Shown here: positions 12,681-27,422 of the stretch, one piece after another | Position numbering within the stretch: the first letter of the stretch is position 1 | Layout: each line of letters starts with the position of its first letter | Program-made: the position numbers and the translations under genes | Origin: Favolaschia claudopus | Taxonomy: Eukaryota; Basidiomycota; Agaricomycetes; Agaricales; Mycenaceae | NCBI GenBank assembly: GCA_037176885.1 | Contig: JAWWNJ010000085.1 | Location: forward strand, 434,001 to 498,000 | DNA: 64,000 nucleotides | Direction: 5' to 3' | The notes under the pieces: model-generated | The model's input: only the letters and a program-made list of their open reading frames with translations | What the model was told of the DNA's origin: nothing | Database searches by the model: none

Positions 12681-12800
12681 TTGAATGTCTCGATTCACTT
12701 GGTCAAGCTGGTGCTCAGATCGGCAATGCTTGTTGTGAGTAACATATACCGGCTCTGGAGATTGAGTGAAGCATACACCCCAGGGCACGGACTAAATGTA
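12681..12800 (+). pseudogene. alpha-tubulin relic (exons 1-2 only)
   Basis: Degenerate copy of the alpha-tubulin 5' end. Bases 12684-12736 match exon 1: GGTCAAGCTGGTGCTCAGAT aligns to the [11 protein letters not shown] coding sequence, including the splice donor TTGTTGTGAGT at the same codon position. Bases 12760-12800 match exon 2 (TACACC..GGGCACGG..TAAATGTAC against TACACCCTCGAGCACGGGTT..). The relic is broken. One base is missing between ATTCAC and TTGGTC relative to copy 1, which shifts the frame, and about 7 bases are lost at the start of exon 2. No ATG or later exons are found before the next gene at 13107. It lies directly 3' of tubulin copy 1, which suggests tandem duplication followed by loss. 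Confidence 0.75.
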
Positions 12801-13106
12801 CCTCGATCTCTCAGTCTGCTGTGGTCTTCGTATCTCAGCATCATTGAACCGCAGAAGTTTTTTTCCGCTGCTGTCTACGCGCTAAAGAACACACGGATTG
12901 CAGATTCCGTGATCATGAATTTCGTGCCGATTATGATAGATGAGTACAGTTTGTAGCCATATGAACAACCGAGGAGAAAATGTATGTATGAGACATGCAC
13001 GTATTGGAAAGCTGGATACATAAAAAGCACGAAGGTACAACGAAATCCGGATAGAGCTATAAACAAATAAAGTAGCAATAAATCTAGACCACGACGAAGT
13101 GAACGA

Positions 13107-16100
13107 TCAGAACTTCTCCCCAATTCGAGGCTTGAACGTGGAGAAAGATTGAGACTCTTCAGGGACCGCATTCCCTGCGACCGACTCGCGATTGTGAAAG
13201 TAAGAACTCAGCACCGACATGTGCGCCGGCTGCGGCGGAGGAACCGGAAAGTCGGAGAGATTGGACATGCGAGAGATCGAGGACTCTGTCATGTAGCTAC
13301 TACGCGTCGGATCGGCAGAGTTCGGAGGGTGAAGGCTGGAGACAGCCCGGGGCAAGGGAACATCGCCCTTGGGCTGGGGATCGGGCTCCCGAAGGTCCTC
13401 GACAAAGGAGAGCTGCCCCGTGAACGATGAGCGGTGTGTCGCGGAGATGGCTGGCGGCGTTGACACGGCTTCTACGCTTCCAACGCGGAACGGTTCTATA
13501 ACAGAGTTGTTAAATAGATCCAAGTACCTGCAAAATCGCTCACCATGCTCGTCATCTCCGTGGTCCATCGACCCATGAATGCCCGGTGAGGATGCCCTTG
13601 AAGATACAACGTCTTCCGGAAGGTGGCTCGAAGGATGGAACGCAGACATTGCCTCAGAAGACGGGTCTGACAGGATGGGGTCATCCATCGCACGCAACAT
13701 CTCCGACCTCGAGTCTGCAAATATGAACGAGATATCATTTTCGGTTGGGAACCGCCCCGAAAAGCGACTGATGCTCGACTCTGTATCCATACTTTGACCG
13801 CGAATCGCACGCAACTCTTCGAATTCCTGGCTCAATTGCCGAGCCAGGCTCGTGAGCCCGCTTCCGGTCCGAGTACGCTGTGTCCGCGATGTTGACGCGA
13901 GATCCCATGTTATGCTGGGTCGACCAGAAACCGGACGACTGAGGTTGTTCAAGACTTCATCGGTGAGGTTCGGTTTGTAAAAGAGGTCACGGAATTCGTC
14001 AAGGTCGTCAACACTTCCTACCGGCGGGGGTGAACGAGGAGGAGAGGACGCTTCGGAATGCTGAAATGGCGAGGAACTCGAATCCGATGGCTGATGTACA
14101 GGGAGCGGGGGTGTTGGCGGCGTAAGTCGATGCTGACTGATCATCGTGGGGTCTACAGGCGAAGAGGCGGCCGTGTGGTTGGTCGACTTTGATGCACCGG
14201 ATTTCTTGGGCGTCGTGTAAGCGGGGCGCACCATGTTTTCATACTGCACAGGCTTTCGATGAATCCGATACGGATGAGCCTCGAGAGCAGCAGCCTCGCC
14301 GTCGTCAGCCCATTCTTCATCCGGCGTCGGTTCATCATTGAAAATGACAGGTTGCTCCTCACTCGTTCCATGACCACTGTCTCGCTGACTGTACTCCTCT
14401 TCCACAGCATGCGCCAATGTCTCTCCGAGCCCAACGGTGTCAAGAATCGTCACCGTCGACTTCCGATGCTGACCGTAGGGAGCGTATTCTTCCCGCTCAT
14501 CCCCCTGTGCTTCGGGAGACGTGCTACGTTCCGACAAGAACGGCGAATACAGGAGCTCGCCTGGCAAAATCTCGCGAACGACGCCAGGTGAGAGCTGTGC
14601 CCACATCTTTGACTGCGGCGGGACATCGCTATTAGCATGCGGTACGATCTGGTACGAGTCTCGCCGTGAAGCTGGCGTCGCGTACGGGTGGTAGGTAAGC
14701 GACGCCTGCGGCGGCAAGCGGTGGCGTGCAGAAAAGTCGTTTGGATCTGGGTGGACGACTGGGGTTGCAAGATGAGGACCGGCATAGTCGGCACCCTTTG
14801 CCACAGGAGCAGGGTTATGGTAGGGGTACGATATCCCACCTTGCGCATAAGGATGACTCGGAAGATGTATCGAAGAGCGTTCCGAGCTGGTGTCGTTAAG
14901 CGGAGGCGTAGAGATCGCGATACCCATGCGAGCGTCACTTGTGGCAGATGGCACAGGCGAGACGCCGTTTCGCGGCGACAGGGCGCCGAGCGGGCCATTC
15001 ATATCGACTGTCGCTTGTGCGGGGTCTGCGAGGCGTATGACCTTGGTCCCTCCGCCACGAATAGCGTTGTCCAGAAGAATGCCTACCCTCTCCTCAGCGG
15101 GAGAAAGGTTATCATCGTAGCAGATCGCCGTTGCCTTCTTGAAGGCCGTCCGAGTCCAACTGTCATTCCTCGAATGCCCATTCGACTGCGATAGCGAGGT
15201 CTTGCTGGTGGTTTTCACGAGCGAATTCGAGTGCGAATGTGACGTCCGCGACTGGAAAGTTGATGTGCCGTAGGTGTTGGTATTCGTCCCGCTCTGGCTC
15301 GCCGTCCGCGTGTGCGTCCGTTTGGGAAGGACGGGAATTACGTCCTGATTGCCAACGATCGACCGAGCAGCAAGATACTCCACGTTACCTCCCCGCCCTG
15401 GCTTGCCCCGTTGCGTCAACGACTTGGCCCGTGCACGCGAGAGACTCCGAGCGCGCGTATTCGCAAACGACCCGGTCGCCTGCATCTGCCATTTTTTCCG
15501 TTGATGTTCCAGTATTTGCCCTTCTTCGAGAACTCTAAATGATGTAAGGTCAGAATATGCCCACCGTCAAGGCAGGAACAACGGCACCTAGCCAATGAAG
15601 GCACTGGACTGGGCAGCGCAAGGTCATCCCACGCGAAGCTCTTTGGCCGTGGAGGTCGCTCCGTCTGCGTCGGTAACGAAAGCTGAGGGGGCGGAGCCGC
15701 GACCGATGGATGCACGTCGTGCGGGATTGGAGTCCCTCTGAACACCATCTCATCTGCCCGTGCCTTACCCGCTTTTACCTCCGCATTGCTCCTAAGACTG
15801 GCTAAACTGCGTGAATGGGCTAACACCCGTGACGCCACCCCCTCGGGACGGTCTGGATTTTGCTGGCCGCTGAAACCGCCAAAGATAGGCGATCCCGGAG
15901 GGCTGACGATGCGGTTGCGGATGGCCTGCTGTGCGTCCTCGAGCTTGAGACGTGGACGAGGGAGCATCACCGCGTCGCACCACGTCTCAGCACTCAGCCA
16001 TCGGTCCTTACCCTTGGGCAAGCTAGGGGAGAGCGGCGACTTCTTCGGGCGCTGAGAGGGCGAGCGAGAGGCCTCGCGGAGGTTGGGAGTGGATGTATAG

Positions 16101-17116
16101 TTTTTCAGTGTGCGGAGTATGCCCGAGGGAGGTTCTTGGGGCTGAGATGAAGGGAACGCTTGTCGTTGGATCGGTTGAGACGTGGTGAATTTGAGTCTCG
16201 GAGATGTGATGGGGGCAGTTGCAGGTGGGTCGGAGAAATCGCGTTGAGGTTGATTGTAGGCGTACGGGTGTAGGTTCGGAGGAGACTCATGGAGTGGGCT
16301 ACTCAAGGTCCCAAATTGAGCAGCTGCCGGTGTGTAGTTGTAATACGACTGGAATTGGTCGCCTTCTTGTGAAGTGTAGCTAGCAGTTTGATGTCGATCG
16401 GAGGAGACACTTAGGATGGAAGGTGGACCCGAACTAGGTCGTGGTGGCTCCATAGTGAACCCGCGAGTATACGCAGCCGCGGGGGAACTACTCGCGGGAG
16501 GACTAATCGGCAGGGCGACCTTGGCAGGCGATATGGGCATTTTCCGTTGACCAAAAGCGAAGATACTGGCCAGACTGCTGCGTTTTGGCGGTGCAATCTC
16601 TCGGGAAATCCGTAATGGAGGTGCCGGAGACTCGCCCACCCCTCCCGCCGCGTCGAGGTTAATGTACGAGGGGACGGGAGGACGGACGACATTAGCGTGT
16701 TGGGAGGGTTTGCGCAATACACTAGCAGCGACACTAGAGCGATGTGGGTCAACCGTTCCGGATGAAACGGTGCGTCCGGAGATCCCTGAGTGAGTTCTAG
16801 CCCGTGGACGGCTTTTGCGGTCGTCCTCATCTGGCCAGGGGTATTGGCCTTCCCCGGGAGGGACATATCGCTGGTGCAGCTCTTGTATCATGTTATTGCC
16901 ATCATCGTCGTATAAAGGATCGCCCCAACTGTCGCGATTGCGCGTCTTCCGAGCTAATGGCGGCGGTTCCTCGTACGGGCCGTTGTATGGGATGTAGTCA
17001 TCGTCTCCAGCTGCCCGCCTAGAGGTGTTCCGATCGTGAGGCGACGGGATTGAAGCACCCTTCGCAACAAGAGACAACCTGGAGAATGGGCCGGAGGTTT
17101 GCGTCCTTGTGGTCAT
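13107..17116 (-). CDS. large intrinsically disordered protein, function unknown
   Basis: Two exons joined by a 53-nt intron (15535-15587, donor gtgccg, acceptor tttag) give about 1,318 residues from the ATG at 17116 (MTTRTQTSGPFSRLSL). An in-frame ATG at 17155 would add 13 residues. The protein is rich in Ser, Pro, Thr, Arg and Gln with many SP/TP and RxxS sites and no recognised domain. Segments with more order are the junction helix EEGQILEHQRKKWQ, the region around LSPAEERVGILLDNAIRGGG, and a helix LTSLARQLSQEFEELRAIRG near residue 1050. A 48-nt in-frame stretch near 13493-13540 (gtgagc..tatag) has perfect intron ends and may be spliced out. The composition suggests a phosphoregulated scaffold, but that is inference. 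It reads toward tubulin copy 1 and away from the MITE. Confidence 0.75.
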
Positions 17117-17558
17117 GACGAAAGTAAGGCACGGGCAGCTGAAGCCCTGGAGCACTCAGGAGGTATACTGGGGCCGTGACGACGCGGAGAGGCCAGTCAA
17201 AAACCGAGAGTTTTTGACCGGGAGAGTTAAGGACTCGAACGCAATCAAGTCCGAAACCTTGCGAGCCCTGGCCGGGTAGAAGGAAGGCGATATGAGCCCT
17301 GAAATGATGGGGAATTTTATCAACCCGAAGTCGACGGGGAAAGACGAGATAAACGCACGAATTGGGGGGAACGCGGGGAGGAGAGGAAGGAGGGGAATAG
17401 AAGGATGGGTGGGTGGTGAGGGAGCCCTGGTGGAAGTTGCGAGCAAAGCCTGAGAGTCGGTATGATGTCGATCAATCCAAAATGATTTTAGCACGTGGCT
17501 GTGTTCGCCGTGTGGTCGGATCGCGTCGAAGACTCGGAAGAGAACCTCCACATATTGT
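17117..17558 (-). promoter_or_regulatory. upstream region of the disordered-protein gene, bordered by the MITE
   Basis: About 440 bases between the start codon and the MITE left target duplication. An open frame of 131 codons on the minus strand runs through it but is proline-rich, lacks conservation cues and probably represents 5' leader. The promoter must lie here or within or beyond the MITE. Confidence 0.35.
17551..17558. repeat. left target-site duplication of the MITE
   Basis: CATATTGT, identical to the copy at 18132-18139. Confidence 0.85.
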
Positions 17559-18131
17559 CAGTGTTGTGCCTAAGCCCTAAGCCCTAGCGGGTCTCTAAGG
17601 CCTAAGGCCTTAGCCTAAGCCCTATGATAGGGCTTAGCGTGCGGCCGGATTTTTGAAGTTTATTGCTAAGGCCTTAGAGACCCACGTGCCGGCGGTGCCG
17701 CTGACATAAACTACTTAGGCATTGATTGCCGCAGCACAGCCGGGATGGCAAACTCTTCTCACCCTTCTCAGATGCCTGCCGACGCACCTAGGCTGAAGGG
17801 CCCCCAGCTAACAGCCCGAGCATTGATGGTGGGTAGTTCAATATTGTTGTGCTGTGAACTATTAACAATAGGTAATTCCGGAAGGATTTTCCCTTGACAA
17901 GTCAGAATCTGAAGTCAGATAGCCTTGGGGCAGGGAATACTACAGTCTCGAGTGCTCAGGGAAGCAACGGAGAAGTGTTGGGAAATTAGAATATCTTTTT
18001 CTAAAAATTCCCTTTTTTGGGGGTTCTAAGCCCCCTAAGCCCTTAGAGGCTCTAAGCCCTAAGGCCTATGCTAAGGCCTAAGGGCTTAGAGTGCCGGGGG
18101 GTCGTAAACTAAGGCCTTAGGCACATCACTG
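17559..18131. mobile_element. hAT-type MITE (573 bp, non-autonomous)
   Basis: The left end reads CAGTGTTGTGCCTAAGCCCT and the reverse complement of the right end reads CAGTGATGTGCCTAAGGCCT, 18 of 20 matching. Each end abuts an identical 8-bp flank, CATATTGT (17551-17558 and 18132-18139), a perfect target-site duplication. Eight-bp duplications and CAG-type termini are the signature of the hAT superfamily. The interior has no open frame of note. Subterminal regions are packed with CTAAGGCC/GGCCTTAG motifs, including a perfect 14-bp inverted repeat GGGTCTCTAAGGCC (17589-17602) against 17670-17683. In hAT elements such motifs bind transposase. An autonomous partner would have to sit elsewhere in the genome. 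The perfect duplication suggests relatively recent insertion. Confidence 0.88.
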
Positions 18132-18139
18132 CATATTGT
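18132..18139. repeat. right target-site duplication of the MITE
   Basis: CATATTGT, identical to the copy at 17551-17558. Confidence 0.85.
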
Positions 18140-20901
<2,762 letters not shown>

Positions 20902-21709
20902 ATTCGTGATTCCTAGAACCGTGTGCTTGGGAGTTGTGGAATATTTGTGGCTCCCTCGTATCTTGTCAAAAATACCCTTGGTTCTCGCAGCTCACTGTTA
21001 CACGTACCCTCATTTGTGTCCTTCCCCATTGAACTCATGCCAGTAACGACTCTTTCTCTTGCTTCCGTATTCTAATCGATCAAAATTATTTTCTGCGGTG
21101 ATATCTGTCCAGAACACTTTTATCTTGCTTGTTCTATTCTCGGTTTTCGGAAGGCAGGCAAGTCAAGCATGCATGTCAAGCATCCTGGGGCTTTCTACAG
21201 CGGAGTTGTGGGCGTTTGTATCGCCGCGTCACACACGCGCCACAAGAACGCTCTTTTTCTTTCTCGATTTCATGCGCGACATGATATTGAGGTGTCTACT
21301 AAAGAAACTCGACAAATCTGCTTGATTTTTCCATGACCCTCAGATCTCAGAGCCCGAGTCAGAGAGCGATAGCCTTAGGTGGAGATTGGCAAAATTTCGG
21401 GACTACTACTAGGGTCTGGACGACCGTGAGCACGTTTTACGTCCAAAACATCCCTCGAGACCTCTCTCATCAAGCTATTTCGCTGCAGCACATCAAATAG
21501 TTTGGCGACATACGCCGCTTGCATGAAATCTCAAGCATATTGGTTGGCTCCATCTGTATTGAATGTCGAGAAGTGCAGAGGTCAAAGCAAATGGGGAACG
21601 CGAAATATCGAAGATCCAAACGCGTTGTGCAAATTCAGCCTTATTGTAACTTTGCAAGCAATGTTACTGTAGTAAAATCTATCCTCTAAATCTAAGTAGT
21701 GCATCCTTA
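20902..21709. other. convergent intergenic region
   Basis: About 800 bases between the stop of tubulin copy 2 and the stop of the HAD phosphatase gene. One 88-codon open frame (21059-21325, +) has no recognisable features. No RNA gene was seen. Confidence 0.4.
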
Positions 21710-22778
21710 CTAGTCGTCTACGTGGACAGTGATGTCAACTCCATTATTAGTGAGTTTGAAAGTCACACTTGAAAGGCAGTCAGTAAAACTGAGAAGCGTT
21801 TTAGAGCACAACTTGATACCTGGACATATCCTGAACGAGAAAGTCAGGTTCGACGGCCTCTAGTTCCTGCCGACTATGTGTAGTCAGGAAGCCGATGGTT
21901 TTGCACCCAGCGGCCTTTCCGCTACGGACGCCAGAGGGTGCATCCTCGAACACGACGCCTACATTTCGTGAGTCAGTTGCGAGGCCAGTTTGCTAACATC
22001 TCTTGAAAAGCCCACAATTTTCTGGCTTGACGCCGCATTTCTGTGCACCCTGAAGGTAAGGGTCGGGGCTATTTTAGGCAAGTGAGTAAAATTACTAGGG
22101 AACAAAAGAAATTCATACAAAGGCTTCCCTCGTTCGACATCCTCTGCAGTGACGAATACGTCCGGAACGGGTACCCCTGCAAGACTGAGCGCTCTCGACG
22201 CGTAATAACGCGTCGCGGACGTGCAGATCGCCCATGACGGCGATGGGAGCGCACGTGCGGAGGCAAGTTCGTCCATTGCGGCTTTTACGCCGGGGAGGAG
22301 AACGATGCCTGGGCGACCGTTCTGAGTCGAGGATGAGACGATGGCCTTTTCGAAGCGTTCCGCCTCTTTCTGAGAAGCACGGTCGACCACGAGTAAGCGA
22401 CGTGACAGGCGGGACTGCGATAATAAACCGCAATGCGTGTGCATACCTCGAGCTCAACGGGGTCTGTGATGCCGCAATATTTGCGCAAGTTGTCTACGGT
22501 CCGAATACCATGAGATGCTACGAGGCCCGATTGAGCAGGTGTCGGCGAAGAAATCATTGAGACCAACAGCTCAGAATCTCGATAACGTCGATGTGCGAGT
22601 ATGTTTCGGCGAAAGTGTCCCAAGCGGCTTCTACAGCTGCCTTCGAATCGACGAGGGTCCCATCCATATCGAAGAGGCTTTACATAGAAATCGGTTCGAA
22701 GATTATCGACCCTCATCGGACAGAGTTATCGAGCTCGTTGACTTACATGGCGTCAACGTGGAAGGTAGTGGAGGGCAT
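21710..22778 (-). CDS. HAD-superfamily sugar/glycerol-phosphate phosphatase (GPP/DOG-like)
   Basis: A cytosolic haloacid-dehalogenase-type phosphatase related to fungal glycerol-1-phosphatases and 2-deoxyglucose-6-phosphatases. The start MPSTTFHVDAM is followed by motif I DMDGTLVDS (nucleophile Asp and general acid Asp). Then come SHGIRTVDNLRKYCGIT (cap region), motif II around CTSATRYYA, motif III Lys in GKPFPDPYLQG, and motif IV VVFEDAPSGVRSGKAAG (metal-binding acids). After the conserved core, a short extra exon gives VTFKLTNNGVDITVHVDD. Introns are canonical; one donor, gtgggc within PEN|C, was chosen over an overlapping GC because it yields the family sequence ENCVVFED. A 188-bp divergent spacer separates it from SEC15. 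The exact substrate is not decidable. Confidence 0.88.
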
Positions 22779-22966
22779 GGCTAGTTATGCACCTGGACAG
22801 GTAGTGGTAGAGGACAAGAAAGTCGGAAGGTTGAAACGTTTGCTGGGCTGAACATTTCGCCGCAACCGTCGGAGATTTTCATGGTTCGGATATTCGGAGA
22901 GAAAGCCGACACATATTGTCCCGATTAGGAAATTAGCATCATCCTCGCTGTTTGCCACGGTCTACC
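22779..22966. promoter_or_regulatory. 188-bp bidirectional promoter (HAD phosphatase / SEC15)
   Basis: Both flanking start codons face outward from this short segment, so it must supply both promoters. No obvious TATA element was seen. Confidence 0.5.
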
Positions 22967-25909
22967 ATGCCGCCTCGAAGGCGCGCTCAGTTCACGCAAG
23001 AAAACATCGACCAGCAGCTTCAACAAATCCATCTTCTCGACCCATCCTCCTCCTCTGAGAATCTCGAGCAATTGGGCCCCATAATCAAGCAGATCCACAC
23101 TAACCGGCAACAAGAAGCTTTCCTGCGCACCGTCCAGGGATTAATAGAATCTAAAGATGCCGACATTGAGAAGATATGCGGCGACAACTACCAAGACTTC
23201 ATCTCGTCGGTGTCGACCCTCTTCACTGTAAAGTCCTACACCGAGAAGATGAAGGAGAACATCTCGTCTCTGGATGCAAGTGTTGCTCAGCTTGGGCGCG
23301 CTCTCGTCGAGAAGAAGCGTAATCTACTGCAGTCTAAGAAAACCGCTGCGAATCTGGATGAGGCAATCGACAGTCTCCAGGCGTGTCTCCGCGTTCTCGA
23401 TGTTGTTAGCCGAGTACAAGAAATGGTCAAAGAGGGCAAATACTGGAGCGCACTGCGGGTCCGTCGCTCTACTTCTCATATCGGGTCCTCCCCGTTGAAC
23501 ACATTCTGCAGTCACTGGAAGACATTCAAAGCATGCCCCAAACCTCCTTGTCTCAGACGCCTTTCTATCAGTACCTGCTGTCCTCGTTACCGTCTCTTCG
23601 CGGCCAGATCAAGGATGCAGTCACCGCGTCCATGAAGCAGTGGCTTCTTGAGATAAGAACTATCAGCGGCGACGTCGGTGGTCTTGCTCTCGAAGCTATG
23701 GAAACACGAACGCGTCGTTGGAGAGCACGACGCGACAAAGACCCGACACTGCGCACCAGTCGTGTCGGTAGTGCTGTAGAAATGGTTTCGTACGAGAACA
23801 GAGAATGTAGACTCGGTTCCTTTTGATGTTTTTTTCTGTCTCACAATTCTCCTCTAGTCGACGTTTTGGACAACGACCGGCTACGGGTCGATTTTAAACC
23901 GTTGTTCGAATGCATACACATCTACACCACCCTCGACTCGCTCGACGAGCTCCAAAGATCGTACCAAGCTGATCGTAAAGTGCAGATTCTTGCCTTCCCA
24001 GCTAACCGAAAACTAATTGGTTATCTTAGGCTCAAGCAGACCTCATTCTACCTAGTCCACTCCCCCTTGGTTCTCTACCCAACCTGATCCAAGAAATCTC
24101 TGGATTCTTCATAATCGAAAACCATGTCCTCGAAACCACTGGCACGTTCCGCTCAGAACGAGACGTCGAAGAGCTCTGGGAGGCCTTAGTTCTTCGGCTA
24201 ACATCCGGCATTGAAAGTGCTCTTCGAATGGAAACGGATCCCGATTCCTATTTACAGGCCAAGGAATCTTTGATCAGCTTCATAATGACTCTGGAGGTGC
24301 GCACAGTCAGAACGTTACAACGGTTTACTTAGAGCTTGCCCGTTTCAGTCCTCAAGTTCGAATTACTCGGTTCTTCCTCTGCATTCCTTCATTCTTGTTC
24401 TATTCGAGAAGTACGCGCGCCTGCTAGAAACACAATTCAATAAACGCTTCGATGTCGTATGTACCCCCTGGTCAGCCGTCGAAAGCGATTGATTTGACAT
24501 CGTTCACAGATTGTCCAACAGGATGACCATCTTCCTATGCAGATAGAGGCCGATCATCAAGCCAAAATGGTACTGGATGTTGTCTGGATAAATGATGAAG
24601 AGAAGCAAGCCATCCAGCAGTACGTGGCGGGTCTCTGGCTTCTGTGTTATCCTGTCAGCTCACATACAACGTAGGAGTCCCTACCCCTTCAATCTTCCCT
24701 GGTCGCAAACATTCTATCTCTGCTGCCAAGACGTATGTTTTATCCGCAATTCCCTTCCGGACTTCTCAACTCATGCGACGAATTCACAGATCCGTGCGTT
24801 CATACAAAAGTTCTACGCCTTTGTTGAAGGGGTTTCGCAACACCACCGAAATATCGACGAGCTGCTGAGCAAGGTGCGTGGCTGTTTTCCTCTAGTTCCG
24901 CTTCTGTGACTCAAGTCTGGACCCATAGTCATTGGATGGACTTTTGATCAACCATATCAGTCAGACCATCGGCCAGCGGTTGGCTGGCACCGCGACGCTG
25001 TCGCAAATAGCTCAAATTGTGACCAACCTCGAGCACTTTCAGGTCGCGTGCGCGGAGCTGCAACGCTCTTTGACGAATCTTCGGTACGTTCAAGCCAAGG
25101 ATCCCATTGATTGCCTTTTTCAACGCTTGCCCCCACCCACAGCTCATCCCACCGCGGCGGCTCGATAACCCTCACTGCATCCACGTCGTTCGAGAGCACG
25201 CTGACCCGCGCTCTCGCGCGGATCACGGGTCTCATTTCGTCTAAACTAGACGACTTCTTTGAGCTGTCCGAGTACGACTGGACACCGTCAAACCGCGAAA
25301 ACGCACCAAGCATGTATCTATACGAGCTCGTCAACTGGCTCACCACAGTCGTCGACTCGCTCGTGATCAAGGAGGCGTACAAGGATGAGGCATACAAGGG
25401 CGCGGTGGCTTATATCGCCGAGTGCTTAATGGTGCGTATTTACCGCTTCAACAGTTGTAGTTGCCGACAGCGAGATACAACAGGACTTCTTAACTGGGCG
25501 AAATATTCCAATGATGAACGAGAATGCTATCTCGAATATCCTCATCGACGTCGACTTCTTGGAAGAAGAGCTCCGGCGAATAGGGAGGGGACATTTGTCA
25601 AGTGTGTTTGTCGAGTTGCGGACAGTGAGCCAGATTCCTGGAGTAGTTTATCCGATAGCTTTTGCTGACTCGCGACGGACGGAACAGACAACAGCGATAC
25701 CGCTGAACAACACTGTCCAGGAGTTCCTTGTCCCCGCCATGCGTCAAACATCGTACGCCGTCGTCAAACACAAGAGGCTTTCTGCTCTGCTCGACAAGCT
25801 AGCTAAGTTCGGAGCATCACAGCGGGACGCTCACTCGCGCGAACTCGGTGACCGAAGGCGTAAGGAGGCAGACGCAGTAGGCAGGCTGTTCCCCGGCGAA
25901 GGACGTTGA
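22967..25909 (+). CDS. SEC15: exocyst complex subunit Sec15
   Basis: Component of the octameric exocyst that tethers secretory vesicles at the plasma membrane; Sec15 binds the Rab GTPase Sec4/Rab8 on vesicles. The start MPPRRRAQFTQENIDQQLQQ was chosen as the first ATG of the conserved frame. Recognisable segments in order are the N-terminal coiled coil (VKSYTEKMKENISSLDASVA), ALRSLEDIQSMPQTSLSQTP, VDFKPLFECIHIYTTLDSLD, the helical C-terminal domain with LINHISQTIGQRLAGTATLS, YDWTPSNRENAPSMYLYELV, and FLVPAMRQTSYAVVKHKRL. It ends RLFPGEGR. About ten short introns can be placed, all GT-AG, with no frame break. Sec10, another subunit of the same complex, is encoded about 25 kb downstream on the other strand. 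Confidence 0.93.
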
Positions 25910-26179
25910 TCAAAGCACATTAAGTATTTCATAATTTGCTTGAGAGTTGTCTAGGTCAACGAGCATTTTATACGACCAGGAGGGTCGTCGGATTTTATAC
26001 ATAGAAAATGGGGGGAGAGCAAAGAACCATGATAAAGAGAGCCGAGAGCTCGAAGGTATGGAGGAAAAATGGACAACGAACAAGGCAGAGACTAGCAAGC
26101 GAGAGGGAATGTGGTGGATGCGTTTATCGTGAGGATCGTGACACTTGTAACAAACGCTATAATGTATCGAGAGGCGCAA

Positions 26180-26995
<816 letters not shown>

Positions 26996-27422
26996 GGTGG
27001 AGGAGTGAAGTGAAAGAAGGTGAACGTTGTGGAAAACACCGAGAGCAAATGTGTACGGCTGTGATGACTGGCTGATGTGATGCGCTTATCTAACCCGAGT
27101 GGCTGATGTTCCTTCTAACCCTCACCCCCTCCAATATTTATACAGCGCCGACAACTAGACACGTAGACGTCCACCCCCGCTGTACGTGGTGGTGCTGCGC
27201 GGCACTGGTCTCTACTTGACACATTTTCAATTTTCCAACATCACTCTGACTCTACGGTTCCGGCGATCTCGTGACAAGAAATAAAAATTATGTACACGAA
27301 GTACACGCAAGAGTACACGAAAGAAATCAATATCAATAGGAGGGCGGTAGAATACTTCGAAGTGTTACAAGAAGAATCACGAATGAATCTTTGTTTTCCG
27401 AGGCCATTTTGAGACTTCACTT
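26996..27422. other. intergenic region between ARF1 and the DSP-like gene
   Basis: About 430 bases holding the ARF1 promoter (reading left) and the 3' end of the DSP-like gene. Apart from the TATA-like element at 27135-27142, nothing is recognised. Confidence 0.45.
27135..27142 (-). promoter_or_regulatory. candidate TATA box for ARF1
   Basis: TATAAATA on the minus strand, 140 bases upstream of the ARF1 ATG and near a CT-rich stretch. The position fits a core promoter with a roughly 100-base leader. Not proven. Confidence 0.4.

Noticed and set aside
15416..17155. Two separate genes in place of one disordered-protein gene (13107-15485 and 15416-17155)
   Set aside because: A canonical 53-nt intron (15535-15587) joins them in frame, and the overlapping tail of the upstream frame is out-of-frame readthrough.
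17156..17551. 131-codon minus-strand ORF between the MITE and the disordered-protein gene
   Set aside because: Proline-rich, unconserved in appearance and directly upstream of the real start; most likely 5' leader.
17570..18120. CCCTAA/TTAGGG-like strings suggesting an interstitial telomeric repeat
   Set aside because: The strings are irregular CTAAGGCC/CCTAAGCCC units in both orientations, confined between terminal inverted repeats and an 8-bp target duplication; a hAT MITE explains them better.
21959..22444. Uninterrupted 161-aa HAD protein
   Set aside because: Parts of the frame are intron sequence; canonical splicing restores GKPFPDPYLQG and ENCVVFEDAPSG.
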